NCBI GenBank assembly: GCA_009838195.1
Contig: VXSC01000047.1
Location: 214,219-278,218, forward strand
Reading direction: 5' to 3'
Length of the DNA: 64,000 bases
Origin: Rhodothermaceae bacterium
GTDB lineage: Bacteria; Bacteroidota; Rhodothermia; Rhodothermales; Bin80
A program made the translations under genes and the position numbers. A model generated the notes under the pieces. That model did no database searches. It was not told the origin of the DNA and saw only the letters and a list, made by a program, of their open reading frames with translations. This document shows, in pieces, positions 38,138 to 46,971 of the stretch (position 1 is its first letter; every line of letters begins with the position of its first letter).

Positions 38138-39874
38138 ATGCGTCATCCCATGAAACAAAATGTGACCGAGACCTTGCCGCTATCCTGCAAGGCTTGCCTT
38201 TTCGCCTCTGTTCTGCTGTTTGCATTTCCAGTACAGGCACAGGATCAAACCGTGGGACTTATGCGCAACGATCCCGGTGCATATGAAGGGTACACCTTGA
38301 TTACGCCGATACTCCACCCTAGCGTCTATTTGATCAATCTGGAAGGACAAAACGTGCATAAATGGGATGCCAGTGCCGCATTTGGAAGCACCAACCGACT
38401 ATTGCCTGACGGGGCTCTTCTCAGAGTTTCTGCCGCTCCTAATTCATGGAGGGATGTTCAAGGTCTCTCAGGACGGCTCGAAATTATCGAATGGGATGGC
38501 TCAGTACGGTGGCAGTACGACTTTGTAGCCGATACATATATGCTCCACCATGACGTGGTCCCGCTGCCAAATGGCAACCTGCTTGGAATCGTCTGGGATC
38601 GGCGGGATATGGATGCGATTACCTCTGTAGGCTATGACCCTGCCAATCTCGCTGACGATCAGAATCAGATATTGAGCGAGCGAATTGTCGAATTCAAACC
38701 GATATTGCCCGATACGATAGAAATCGTATGGCAGTGGGATTCCTGGGACCATCTTGTTCAAGATCATAACCCGCTACTATCGGATACCTATGCTGAACGT
38801 ATTTCTGACCATCCCGGGCGCATTGATGTCAATACCTCTGTCGGTGGTGACTGGCTCCACTTCAATGCACTGGATTACAACGAGGAACTGGATGTGATCG
38901 CAGTCAGTGCATCGTTTATTGATGAATTTTGGATCATTGACCATAGCCCCTCAACAGAAGAAGCACGCGGAAATGCGGGAGGAAATTTTGGATTAGGAGG
39001 CCAACTATTGTACCGCTGGGGCAATCCCCGGATATATGGTGCAGGAGGTGAGGAAGATCAGACACTGCACTTCCTTCATTCTGTCCTGTGGATTTCTGAC
39101 GGTTTGCCTGGGGCAGGGAATTTGCTCGTATTCGAGAATGGAGTCGGGCAGCCGGAAGGGAATTTCTCAACGGTCCATGAACTCGTACTCCCGTACATGG
39201 AAGATTCCTATGGAGATGCAGTCTGGTACGCCCAGGACCTGGATGGATCCTTTCAGGATCCTGAGACTGCCTGGGATTACTCAGCGCCAGGCGAATTCTA
39301 TAGCGACTTCATCTCCGGTCAACAACGCCTTCCTAATGGAAATACGTTGATTGCGGAGGGAATGACGGGGCGTATTTTTGAACTTGCAGCAGGGTCGGAT
39401 CAACTCATCTGGGAATACGTCAACCCCGTAGTACAAACCGGCCCTTTATCGCAGGGAGACCCGATTCCTCCATTTGGCCCTCCGGGCTCGGTCCGCCTGC
39501 AGAATGGAGTCTTTCGTGCGCTGCGCTATGGGGTTGACTTCGAAGGATTTTCTGACAAAGACCTTTCCCCAGTTGGACCTATCGAACTCAGGACCACTGC
39601 TGAAATCCCCGATCGACGTTTCGAGCTATCGCCTAGCTATCCAAATCCATTTCGGGATCAGGTATCCCTATCCATACAGGTTGATGAGCCGATGCACATC
39701 GAGCTGGACGTCTTTAACGTACTTGGTCAAAAGGTGACGACGCTGACCAATGAGTTTCATGCTGTGGGGACCTACAATTATGTTTTCAATGCTGAAGCAC
39801 TGCCGCCGGGGATTTATTTATGCAGAGCCACCTCCGAATATCATTCAAGTACGATCTCGTTGATTCATCGTTAG
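38138..39874 (+). CDS. Arylsulfotransferase-family protein with type IX secretion C-terminal domain
   Basis: The 578-residue protein has a Sec signal (cleavage after VQAQ, about residue 32; M5 may be the true start). An ASST propeller covers about 40-490, with LHHDVVPLPNGN and DWLHFNALDYN mirroring the upstream paralog. Residues 495-578 form a T9SS-type sorting domain: SPSYPNPFRDQVSLSI, then VFNVLGQKVTTL, then LPPGIYLCRATS. This implies export across the outer membrane and surface attachment or release. It is paired with the lipoprotein paralog three bases upstream. Confidence 0.87.
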   Translation: MRHPMKQNVTETLPLSCKACLFASVLLFAFPVQAQDQTVGLMRNDPGAYEGYTLITPILHPSVYLINLEGQNVHKWDASAAFGSTNRLLPDGALLRVSAAPNSWRDVQGLSGRLEIIEWDGSVRWQYDFVADTYMLHHDVVPLPNGNLLGIVWDRRDMDAITSVGYDPANLADDQNQILSERIVEFKPILPDTIEIVWQWDSWDHLVQDHNPLLSDTYAERISDHPGRIDVNTSVGGDWLHFNALDYNEELDVIAVSASFIDEFWIIDHSPSTEEARGNAGGNFGLGGQLLYRWGNPRIYGAGGEEDQTLHFLHSVLWISDGLPGAGNLLVFENGVGQPEGNFSTVHELVLPYMEDSYGDAVWYAQDLDGSFQDPETAWDYSAPGEFYSDFISGQQRLPNGNTLIAEGMTGRIFELAAGSDQLIWEYVNPVVQTGPLSQGDPIPPFGPPGSVRLQNGVFRALRYGVDFEGFSDKDLSPVGPIELRTTAEIPDRRFELSPSYPNPFRDQVSLSIQVDEPMHIELDVFNVLGQKVTTLTNEFHAVGTYNYVFNAEALPPGIYLCRATSEYHSSTISLIHR

Positions 39875-40251
39875 TCTGCTTCGCCAATCCTACGGACGCA
39901 TCCCCGTGAACATTTGAGCTGTCGCAGGCGAAAATAAGTGACGCTAGACCGAGCATTGCAGGGGGACTTCCCGTATGGGTAGATGTCCATTATGGTGCCC
40001 GTCACGCACTGATGCACAAAATCGTATTACACCGTACTGTCAGCATCCTCATTTTGCGTACCCGGTAAAGAAAAACTCGATGGAGGTTAAAGCCGAACTC
40101 CTCGAATTTCTGGAAGCGCTTCCGCGGATGCGCGAATGTTTTCGGTGAAATTTCTTCATAGAATTTAATCGGGATCTATGAAAACGTTTGCAACGTACAA
40201 TCGTGGGTAAGCTGTTTCTCCCTGAACACAACCATTGATGGGGGTATATCT
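39875..40251. other. Intergenic region holding one copy of a 21-base direct repeat
   Basis: No gene is evident in these 377 bases. The repeat copy at 39935-39955 is listed separately; its partner is beyond the next gene. Confidence 0.4.
39935..39955 (+). repeat. Direct repeat copy 1 flanking the ferrochelatase-like gene
   Basis: TAAGTGACGCTAGACCGAGC plus A matches 41370-41390 at 19 of 21 positions; both differences are transitions. It begins 61 bases after the stop of the second arylsulfotransferase. Confidence 0.5.
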
Positions 40252-41325
40252 GTGCAACAACCTGTCCTAAGAACACCGTCTGGATGTCCGAGGCAAATCC
40301 AAAGGCGTGACAGAATTGGGGTGGTACTATTCCACTGGGGTGGTCCAAGTCGAGTAAAGGAGGTTCATTCGTTTCTACGCCGCGTCTATGACGATAAGTA
40401 CGTACGCAGACAATCGCGGGTATTCCGCAATTTTCAGGCGTTATTTTCGTGGTTGGCGGCAGCTTCCATGCGGGAGAAAGTGCAGCACGAGTTGAGTGCA
40501 GTCGGGGGAAATTGTCCGGCGATAAAATTGGTCAACGAACAGGTGCGGGGGCTTGAAAGTAAGCTGGTGCGACGCTGGGGTAACAGGATTGGTGTAAACT
40601 TTCGTGTGTATGCTGCGATGCAGTACGCCCACCCATTTGCACGCGAAACGGCACATCAAATGAGACAGGATGGCATCAAACACGTGATCCTGATTCCTGC
40701 ATATTTACAGGAGTCAAATGCCGGACGGCAAAAATCGGTCGGCAACTGGCACGAACTGGTGGATAATCAAAAAATCCCCCAATGGCCAACCCATGAGATT
40801 CCACCGTTTGGCCGTGCTCCCAAGGTCCTTACGGCACTTAGTGAACGCATAGATCAAACACTTCAGCGATTTCCGAAACCGCTTCGATCCAGTGTGGCAG
40901 TGATCTTCTGTGCGCCGGGGATACCAGGCCAAGATAAAGCCAAATTCCAGGCCGAGGTCTTGCAAGTGAGCCAAGAGGTTATGCAGCAACGGAAGGAAAA
41001 GCGATCTGCTTATACGGCATTTTATGCGTACTACGGACATATAGGTGATCACCTGCGTGAGTTGAAGAAGAAAATCGTCAAAGCAGCAGATGTGGGAAAC
41101 CGTTGTGTAATGCTCCTACCGCTTTGTGGAACTACGGAAAATCTACAAACGACCTACAGCATGGATATCGCCTGTCGGGACTATGCCAGCCGGGCAGGGA
41201 TACATCATTTTGAAGTTGCAGAGATGCTGAATAGCAATACACTATTTCTGGAAACCTTATCTGACTTGATTGGAGAAACAGTGCAGTCCAGTATGAAGGC
41301 CGATGTCACGACATCGGACATGTGA
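40252..41325 (+). CDS. Ferrochelatase-like protein lacking both catalytic residues
   Basis: The 357-residue protein (GTG start) aligns by pattern with ferrochelatase along its length: IGVVLFHWGGPSRVKEVHSF at the N-terminus, YAHPFARETAHQM in the middle, and a C-terminal half ending in MLNSNTLFLETLSDLI. The catalytic His of the SAH(S/G)xP motif is Pro222 here (FCAPGIP, residues 219-225). The Glu of the DHxE motif is Gln299 (TENLQTTYSMD). Iron insertion into porphyrin therefore looks unlikely. It could be a binding protein, a regulator or an enzyme of new activity. A 21-base direct repeat flanks it. The assignment to the fold is fairly secure; the function is not. Confidence 0.7.
   Translation: MQQPVLRTPSGCPRQIQRRDRIGVVLFHWGGPSRVKEVHSFLRRVYDDKYVRRQSRVFRNFQALFSWLAAASMREKVQHELSAVGGNCPAIKLVNEQVRGLESKLVRRWGNRIGVNFRVYAAMQYAHPFARETAHQMRQDGIKHVILIPAYLQESNAGRQKSVGNWHELVDNQKIPQWPTHEIPPFGRAPKVLTALSERIDQTLQRFPKPLRSSVAVIFCAPGIPGQDKAKFQAEVLQVSQEVMQQRKEKRSAYTAFYAYYGHIGDHLRELKKKIVKAADVGNRCVMLLPLCGTTENLQTTYSMDIACRDYASRAGIHHFEVAEMLNSNTLFLETLSDLIGETVQSSMKADVTTSDM
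41300..41317. repeat. Palindrome at the 3' end of the ferrochelatase-like gene
   Basis: CCGATGTC and GACATCGG are perfect inverted arms with two bases between them. They lie inside the last codons, ending eight bases before the end of the stop codon, so they could fold into a hairpin in the mRNA tail. Confidence 0.4.
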
Positions 41326-41369
41326 ATCCAACAGATCGCATTCAGAACCCAAGGATATAATTTCAAAAG

Positions 41370-41390
41370 TAAGTGACGTTGGACCGAGCA
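41370..41390 (+). repeat. Direct repeat copy 2 flanking the ferrochelatase-like gene
   Basis: TAAGTGACGTTGGACCGAGC plus A is the second copy, 1,435 bases after the first. It lies in the 131-base gap between the stops of the ferrochelatase-like and DUF4249 genes. The similarity extends about six bases leftward, with transitions only. Confidence 0.5.
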
Positions 41391-41456
41391 CACCTGAGGG
41401 AGTAGCATCCGATAAAGACGCAGTCATACAGCATTGCATCGAACGTACGACTCGAA

Positions 41457-42512
41457 TTATTCATCCCCAAACTTGGGGATACCCAAGATATGATACGCTC
41501 CAGAATAGCCAGCAAAAATGCCCCGCCCACCTTCAATGTTAGTGTAAAGATTGACGGGCTGCCCAAACCCATCAAAATCCCACTGTTCTTCAATTGAGGC
41601 CTGATATTCGACAAATTCTGGGCTCAATGCCAATACCACCAGAAGCAAACCTTGATCCAAAGACTCTCCCAATTCTTCGCTGAGATCAAATTTGATTTCG
41701 AAATCAAGAGTTGGTTCATCAACATTTCTGTCGGACAGAGCCCCAATCGCACATCCATAATCGTCACCAACAGCAACTTCAACCGGGTTCAGGACATCCG
41801 TGAAATTACAATACCACCGGCGGCTGTCATGGGACATATATGCATAATTAGGCCCATACGGTGAGTCCGAAGGACCCACTTCGGGATATTCAATAAGTAT
41901 GAAGAAACTGTAATAGTTCAATCCCGGACGATTCGGCAAACGAAAATCGACCTGATATTCGGTCTCTCCAAAAACATTGGGGATATCACTCAATCGCCCT
42001 ATCTCTACATCCGCAATATCTGGAGGAAGAGGCGCCGTGGACATCGCAGAAGCCGAACGAAACCCGGGAGCATCCACAACCATACGGTACGGGATATTCG
42101 CTCGAGGCCTCAGTCCCTGGGCAGAGACATATTCGCCACGATCCAGATCATAAATCAATCGGTCGATCAGCGATTCGCCCTGATAGACCCTGACCGTAGC
42201 ATTTGATACAAGCGGATCTGGAGTATCACGCAAGCTACCGACGGGAACCGTTTGGGTAATGATCGCTGACCAGATTGAATCTGGTGTGAAATTGCTGGAA
42301 ATTGAAAGCTCCGGATCATACTCTGGCGGATCAATCTCTATCACGGTCTCACAAGCTGGCAACAAGAGCAATATGAGGAGACCGATGAATCGCGGGCAAC
42401 ACACCAGAAAAGAAATCTGCCCCCAACCATACCCGTCTGAAAATCGGTCACACTCACTCCTTCGGTTCGGGGATGGGGTAGGAAATGCCATCAATTTGTT
42501 CTCGTCTCGCAT
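41457..42512 (-). CDS. DUF4249 lipoprotein, partner of the TonB receptor
   Basis: The frame has 351 residues. A hydrophobic segment LLILLLLPAC at about 44-53 is the lipobox, so the first 40 residues are probably not all translated and the true start is uncertain. The mature part shows the DUF4249 pattern: CETVIEIDPPEYDPELSI at the start, an Ig-like strand region with VRVYQGESL, and the C-terminal motif NIEGGRGIFAGYSG. DUF4249 proteins occur beside SusC-like receptors in Bacteroidota relatives and are likely surface-exposed helpers in uptake. The gene starts five bases after the stop of the disrupted receptor gene. Confidence 0.82.
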   Translation of the reverse strand: MRDENKLMAFPTPSPNRRSECDRFSDGYGWGQISFLVCCPRFIGLLILLLLPACETVIEIDPPEYDPELSISSNFTPDSIWSAIITQTVPVGSLRDTPDPLVSNATVRVYQGESLIDRLIYDLDRGEYVSAQGLRPRANIPYRMVVDAPGFRSASAMSTAPLPPDIADVEIGRLSDIPNVFGETEYQVDFRLPNRPGLNYYSFFILIEYPEVGPSDSPYGPNYAYMSHDSRRWYCNFTDVLNPVEVAVGDDYGCAIGALSDRNVDEPTLDFEIKFDLSEELGESLDQGLLLVVLALSPEFVEYQASIEEQWDFDGFGQPVNLYTNIEGGRGIFAGYSGAYHILGIPKFGDE

Positions 42513-42517
42513 CGGTA

Positions 42518-43378
42518 TTAAAATGATAGTTGATAGCTGATGGAAGGAAGAATTGGGAGTATCGAAAACTTCTTGAAGATTAGATCCCCATCCCCATCTC
42601 TTTCTGTAATGATACTGATGGCATTTCTGCGACTGTACGTATTGTAGGCGCCTATGGATAGCGTGCGTTTTACCCGTCCCAGCATTCGATGCCTACGCAA
42701 TCCAATATCCAGCCGATGATATGCCGGTAAACGTGCACCGTTGCGGGAACTTTGAATATCAAATTCAGAAAGCCCAAACCTCGATGAATATATGGAGTCC
42801 CACAAATGGGACGCGGAAACCATATATCCAACCGGCAATGTCACGGCTTGCCCAGTGCCATAAACCCATGTTGCACTGATATCAAACCGGGGATTTATTT
42901 CGTGGCTGATCACCACAGATGCATCATGGCGACGATCATATCGGTACGGGAACCAGCGGCCATTGTTGATTTTATCAAATTTCCGGCGACTCCACGACAG
43001 AGTATAGCCAACCCAGCCGGTTGTGCGCCCGGATTTCTTTTGAAAAAAGATCTCTCCGCCGTAGGCAAGGCCACGTCCGGCTTCAACACGGTCTTCCCAT
43101 GTACCACCAAAAACCGTATCAAAATAATCAGCACCCTCCTCATACTCAATCAGATTGCTCATTTTCTTAAAATACCCCTCAACGGACAGCTCGAACATTC
43201 CATCGAAAAGGGTACGAACGACCCCGCCTGCAACCTGCCACGATCTTTGAGGCTTGACTTTTGCGGTTGCAGGAACCCACAGATCTGTGGGTAGAGATAG
43301 TCCGCTGGTCGTTGCCAGTAGATGGATATACTGCTGCATGTAAGCGAACGATGCTTTCACACTGGTTCGTGAATTCAA
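42518..43378 (-). pseudogene. C-terminal fragment of TonB-dependent receptor (after in-frame TAG)
   Basis: This is the continuation, in the same frame, of the receptor that begins at 44899. It holds the last beta-strands of the barrel, from TSVKASFAYMQQYIHLL and LPTDLWVPATAKVKPQ to the aromatic end SYQLSF. The first possible start here is TTG at 43378, right after the stop, so it would not make a functional membrane protein alone. The sequence itself remains conserved in type, which suggests the stop is recent or is sometimes read through. Confidence 0.75.
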
Positions 43379-43381
43379 ATT

Positions 43382-44899
43382 CTACAACGCAGAAACTCGC
43401 GGCTCAACCGAAACATAGGTCCTTTCCTCAATCAAAAAACTTGATGCATGTACACCGAGGTTCAACCGAATTCTTGAGCTGAGGCGCCAGTCATCCTCAA
43501 AGTAGGCCTGGAACTCGCTCCCATTGGTGCGCCGATTCGGTGAAGCTGTCGAGTCGGTGATGGTGTTCCCAACCCGATAAATCTCTTCATAAGCGCCCGT
43601 CAAAAAGGAATGCTGCTGTGCTCCCACGCCGAAACGGAGACTATGGCTGGCATTCGGAATAAATTCCAAATCCACACGGGCATGTAGATCCTGAATTCCC
43701 GATTCATAGCGATCTTCCCATATATTGGCGACATTGTTTGAGGTGTATCTATATTTACCTTGCACAAGCAACGCGTAATTCGTATAGCCAACCAGGATAT
43801 TTGAAAACAGCCGCGCCCCAAAAATATGGTTCCATCGGGCTGTGGCGGTCAGGTTGCTCCAGTTCAGCGATTCTCTGTCTTCGTCTCCAAGAGAGTATTC
43901 GTACTGCGAATGGAGACGGTCAGCCCCCCAGTAACCGCTCAGATAGATTCGGTTTTTAGGATTGATAACCACATTGGTCTTCACATTTAGATCCGAGAAG
44001 TAATACCCAAAATCCTCATCGTCCGGAAGAAAAGGGCGAATCAACAAATCAGCATATGATCGGCGTGCAGAGACCAGAAAAGATGCACGATCGCGCTTGA
44101 TCGGACCCTCCAATGTGACGCGGGATGCAAGAAAGCCAATGGATCCCGTTCCTGCAAATCGCTTCATGTTTCCCTCCTTCATCGTCAAGTCAATCACCGA
44201 TGAAAGTCGCCCACCATAACGTGCAGGGAATCCTCCCTTTAGCAAACGCACATCCTTGATGGCATCGGAATTGAACGTACCCAAAAAGCCAAATAAGTGA
44301 CTCGGATTATAGACTTGGGTGCCGTCTAAGAGATAAAGATTCTGGTCTGGCCCACCTCCACGGACATAAAGCCCGGTAGATCCCTCAACACCTGACTGAA
44401 CTCCAGGCAAAAGTTGGATAATTCGTAATACATCGGTCTCTCCTAGAATTGATGGGAGGTTCTCAACATCCTTGACTGGAATAGAAATCGCACTCATCTG
44501 TGTTGTCTGGAGTGAGGATTCAGCAGTTGCAGTCACCTCCAGTTCTTCCAGAGCAAGCGTACTCGGTACCAACGAGATATCAAGTACAAGATCCTCCTGA
44601 GATGAGTATGTAAGTATTTGGGGAGTGTATGCAACGTGGCTGACAACCATACGCACGCTATCTCCAAGCAAGGTTAGACTGTAATAACCGTACTGGTTGG
44701 TGGTCCCTCCTACATTTTGAGCAGCCACATACAATGCAGCTCCAACGACCAACTCTCCAGTTTCGGAATCCGTTACGGTTCCACTAACCGTGATGGTCCC
44801 CTCCTGAGCAAATGCAACCGGTAAACATAGACCATAGCCAATGATCACCAGTACGATTGGAATCTTACTCATATTAATCCATTTTAGAACTTGGCCCAT
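43382..44899 (-). pseudogene. N-terminal part of TonB-dependent receptor, truncated by TAG at 43382-43384
   Basis: The N-terminus has a signal peptide (to about residue 32, VAFAQ), a carboxypeptidase-regulatory-like domain (about 35-115), a plug domain (VLRIIQLLPGVQSGVEGSTG, then YVRGGGPDQNLYLLDGTQVY) and the first half of the barrel. The frame ends at TAG after EPRVSAL, but continues open with NLNSRTSVKASF. The start at 44899 is supported by a strong Shine-Dalgarno site ten bases upstream. With the downstream part the product would have about 793 residues, typical for a SusC-like/DUF4249-linked receptor. Confidence 0.8.
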
Positions 44900-44909
44900 A
44901 TGTGATCAA

Positions 44910-44915
44910 CCTCCT
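44910..44915 (-). promoter_or_regulatory. Strong Shine-Dalgarno site fixing the receptor start
   Basis: AGGAGG on the minus strand, continuing as AGGAGGTTGATCA, nearly matches the complement of the 16S rRNA 3' end. It lies ten bases before ATG 44899. Confidence 0.65.
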
Positions 44916-45163
44916 ATACCGCCCCCCTTTCTTACCCCTATCGACAATGTCACGAGCTTTTCCCCAACGCATGATTCCAGAAATCACGAGTCGGGGTATG
45001 CCCCGTGCCTATTCAAAACGAGGATAGTTCCAGATTAATATCAGTCTCCATAAAAATCTTCGTGAACTGGTGAATTTCAAAAATCAGGTAGAAACACGGG
45101 GCATGTCTCCCGATACCTGATGCAGCAAAAATCGGTCCACTGGGGATTAAACCCGAGAAATCA

Positions 45164-45179
45164 TTTGTCTCGCGACAAA
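45164..45179 (-). terminator. Possible terminator of the nine-gene operon
   Basis: TTTGTC and GACAAA form a 6-bp stem with a TCGC loop, 31 bases after the sulfatase stop at the operon's end. It is short and lacks a strong T-run, so it is only a candidate. Confidence 0.35.
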
Positions 45180-45210
45180 CAAAGTCGAATCGAGGACCGG
45201 CCTATATACC

Positions 45211-46971
45211 CTACTGACTCGGTGAGATAATGAATTCAGCCTCGCTGACCTCACTTTCCCTGTATCCGTATCGGATTGCTTTTGCGCGGAGCACGACGCT
45301 CTCCTGCAACCGGAGAGGAGAAGAGAACAATAGCCAGTCTCCCTCATTGCCCGAATCGTCAAGAACGGTATAGGTAATTGAAGCACCTTGCGTTCCACTG
45401 TACATCGTCACATCTACAGGATTGTCGAAGACGCCGCCACTCTGGGTATAATCCAATTCGCCAGACATGCTGATTGCGGTACGCGCAGTTGCTTGGGGCA
45501 GGATGACGGGAGCACTCGTGACAGGCTGCTCTCCACCGGGCCACATGGATTCAACCATATCCAGCTCAGACTTGAATCCCATGTCTCCGACCTCCACAAT
45601 CCAGTCATCCAAAGCAGTCTGCAGACGGGACAACTCATCGCTGTATGCAGGATCGTAAGCAAGATTGTTCACCTCGTGTGGATCTACACTCGTGTCGTAA
45701 AACTCATGTACAGGACGGCGTGGCTGCATCCACAATGATTGTGCTTCCGTCAATTCGCCGTTTGAATGTAGTCTGAAAAGCTCCTGCATCGTGGGCATCA
45801 CATTCGCATACGCCATCCACAATGCGTATGGCTTCTCCGGCCGATAATTGCGTATATACTTATACCGGGTATCCCGAACTGCCCGGACCAGATCATACTG
45901 CTCATCAAAGCGATCCCTCGCAGCATAAACATATTCATGTGGGGGGTTATTGTCTGCAAACCTGCCAAGAAGCGCCCTTCCCTGAATGTGGGCTGGGGGC
46001 TCAACCCCTGCGAGCGAAAGGACCGTAGGGGCAAGATCCAGAAAGCTCACCAACTCCTCATTAACTCCGGGAAGCTGACCCGGAATATGAATAATGAGCG
46101 GAACATGCAACCCCGAGTCGTACAGCCACCGCTTTTGCCGTGGCATCCCATCCCCATGGTCACTCCAGAAGAATACGATTGTATTCTCCGTCAACCCGTC
46201 CTCCGCCAACTGCTCTAGAACCATTCCAGCCTGCGCATCCATTTCTGCAATATTGTCGTAATGCTGTGCAATATCCCGTCGTACTACGGGTGTATCCGGG
46301 TAGTAGGGGGGAACCGCAACCGCTGCAGGATCGGTCGATAAGGGAGGTGGTGGAGGACCTGCCATTAAAGCCGGCAATCCCATGGTCTCAAAAGCCGCTG
46401 CCGGGTCCGGCCAGATCTGGCTCTCATGCGTCGTCGTGAAATTGAATACGGAAAAGAACGGTTGATCCGTATCCCGACGATTTCGCCAGTGTGCCTCCGA
46501 ACTGGACTCGTCCCATGCCGTGACCGGAGTTTCGAACTGATAGTCCTCCTTCACATTATTGGTCGTGTAGTAGCCTGCTGCGCGCAAGTACTCTGTGAAG
46601 GTTTTCACGTAATGGGGCGGAACCACGCTGTATGGCGCCGGCCCCGGCGCAAAAGGAGCTCCCGACAACGTTCGCATATGATGGGCACCAAAACTGACCT
46701 GATGCATTCCGGTGATGATCGCAGCACGACTCGGAGAGCACACGCCAGCTGTCGTGAATACACGCGTATAACGTGTGCCCAGGCTAGCAAGTGAGTCCAG
46801 GCGGGGTGTCCTGGTAATTTGATCCCCATAAGACCCAAGGCGTGGTCCCATATCCTCTGCAGAGATCCAGACGATATTGGGACGTTCTACAGGTTCCTCA
46901 GGTGTAATAGTAACTTCAGGTTCTGTGCACGCGCACAAAAGCAGCAGGATCAAAAAGGGTCGGATGTTCAT
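45211..46971 (-). CDS. Lipoprotein sulfatase (heparan N-sulfatase-like), last gene of the cytochrome operon
   Basis: The 586-residue product has a lipoprotein signal with lipobox LCAC (Cys15). The metal site is VWISAEDMGPRLGSYG, the formylglycine motif is CSPSR with Cys78, and FWSDHGDGMPRQKRWLYDSG is the second metal region. The HHMRTLSG loop and the C-terminal extra domain (about 490-580) match the paralog at 4926-6656. It overlaps the upstream DUF2231-cytochrome gene by four bases, which ties a classical sulfatase to the DUF1501/DUF1549 system. Confidence 0.92.
   Translation of the reverse strand: MNIRPFLILLLLCACTEPEVTITPEEPVERPNIVWISAEDMGPRLGSYGDQITRTPRLDSLASLGTRYTRVFTTAGVCSPSRAAIITGMHQVSFGAHHMRTLSGAPFAPGPAPYSVVPPHYVKTFTEYLRAAGYYTTNNVKEDYQFETPVTAWDESSSEAHWRNRRDTDQPFFSVFNFTTTHESQIWPDPAAAFETMGLPALMAGPPPPPLSTDPAAVAVPPYYPDTPVVRRDIAQHYDNIAEMDAQAGMVLEQLAEDGLTENTIVFFWSDHGDGMPRQKRWLYDSGLHVPLIIHIPGQLPGVNEELVSFLDLAPTVLSLAGVEPPAHIQGRALLGRFADNNPPHEYVYAARDRFDEQYDLVRAVRDTRYKYIRNYRPEKPYALWMAYANVMPTMQELFRLHSNGELTEAQSLWMQPRRPVHEFYDTSVDPHEVNNLAYDPAYSDELSRLQTALDDWIVEVGDMGFKSELDMVESMWPGGEQPVTSAPVILPQATARTAISMSGELDYTQSGGVFDNPVDVTMYSGTQGASITYTVLDDSGNEGDWLLFSSPLRLQESVVLRAKAIRYGYRESEVSEAEFIISPSQ

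Larger units (their letters stand above)
44900..45210. other. Intergenic region upstream of the TonB receptor gene
   Basis: This 311-base gap holds the promoter and ribosome-binding site of the receptor gene and the tail of the cytochrome/sulfatase operon. No gene is seen in it. Confidence 0.4.
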
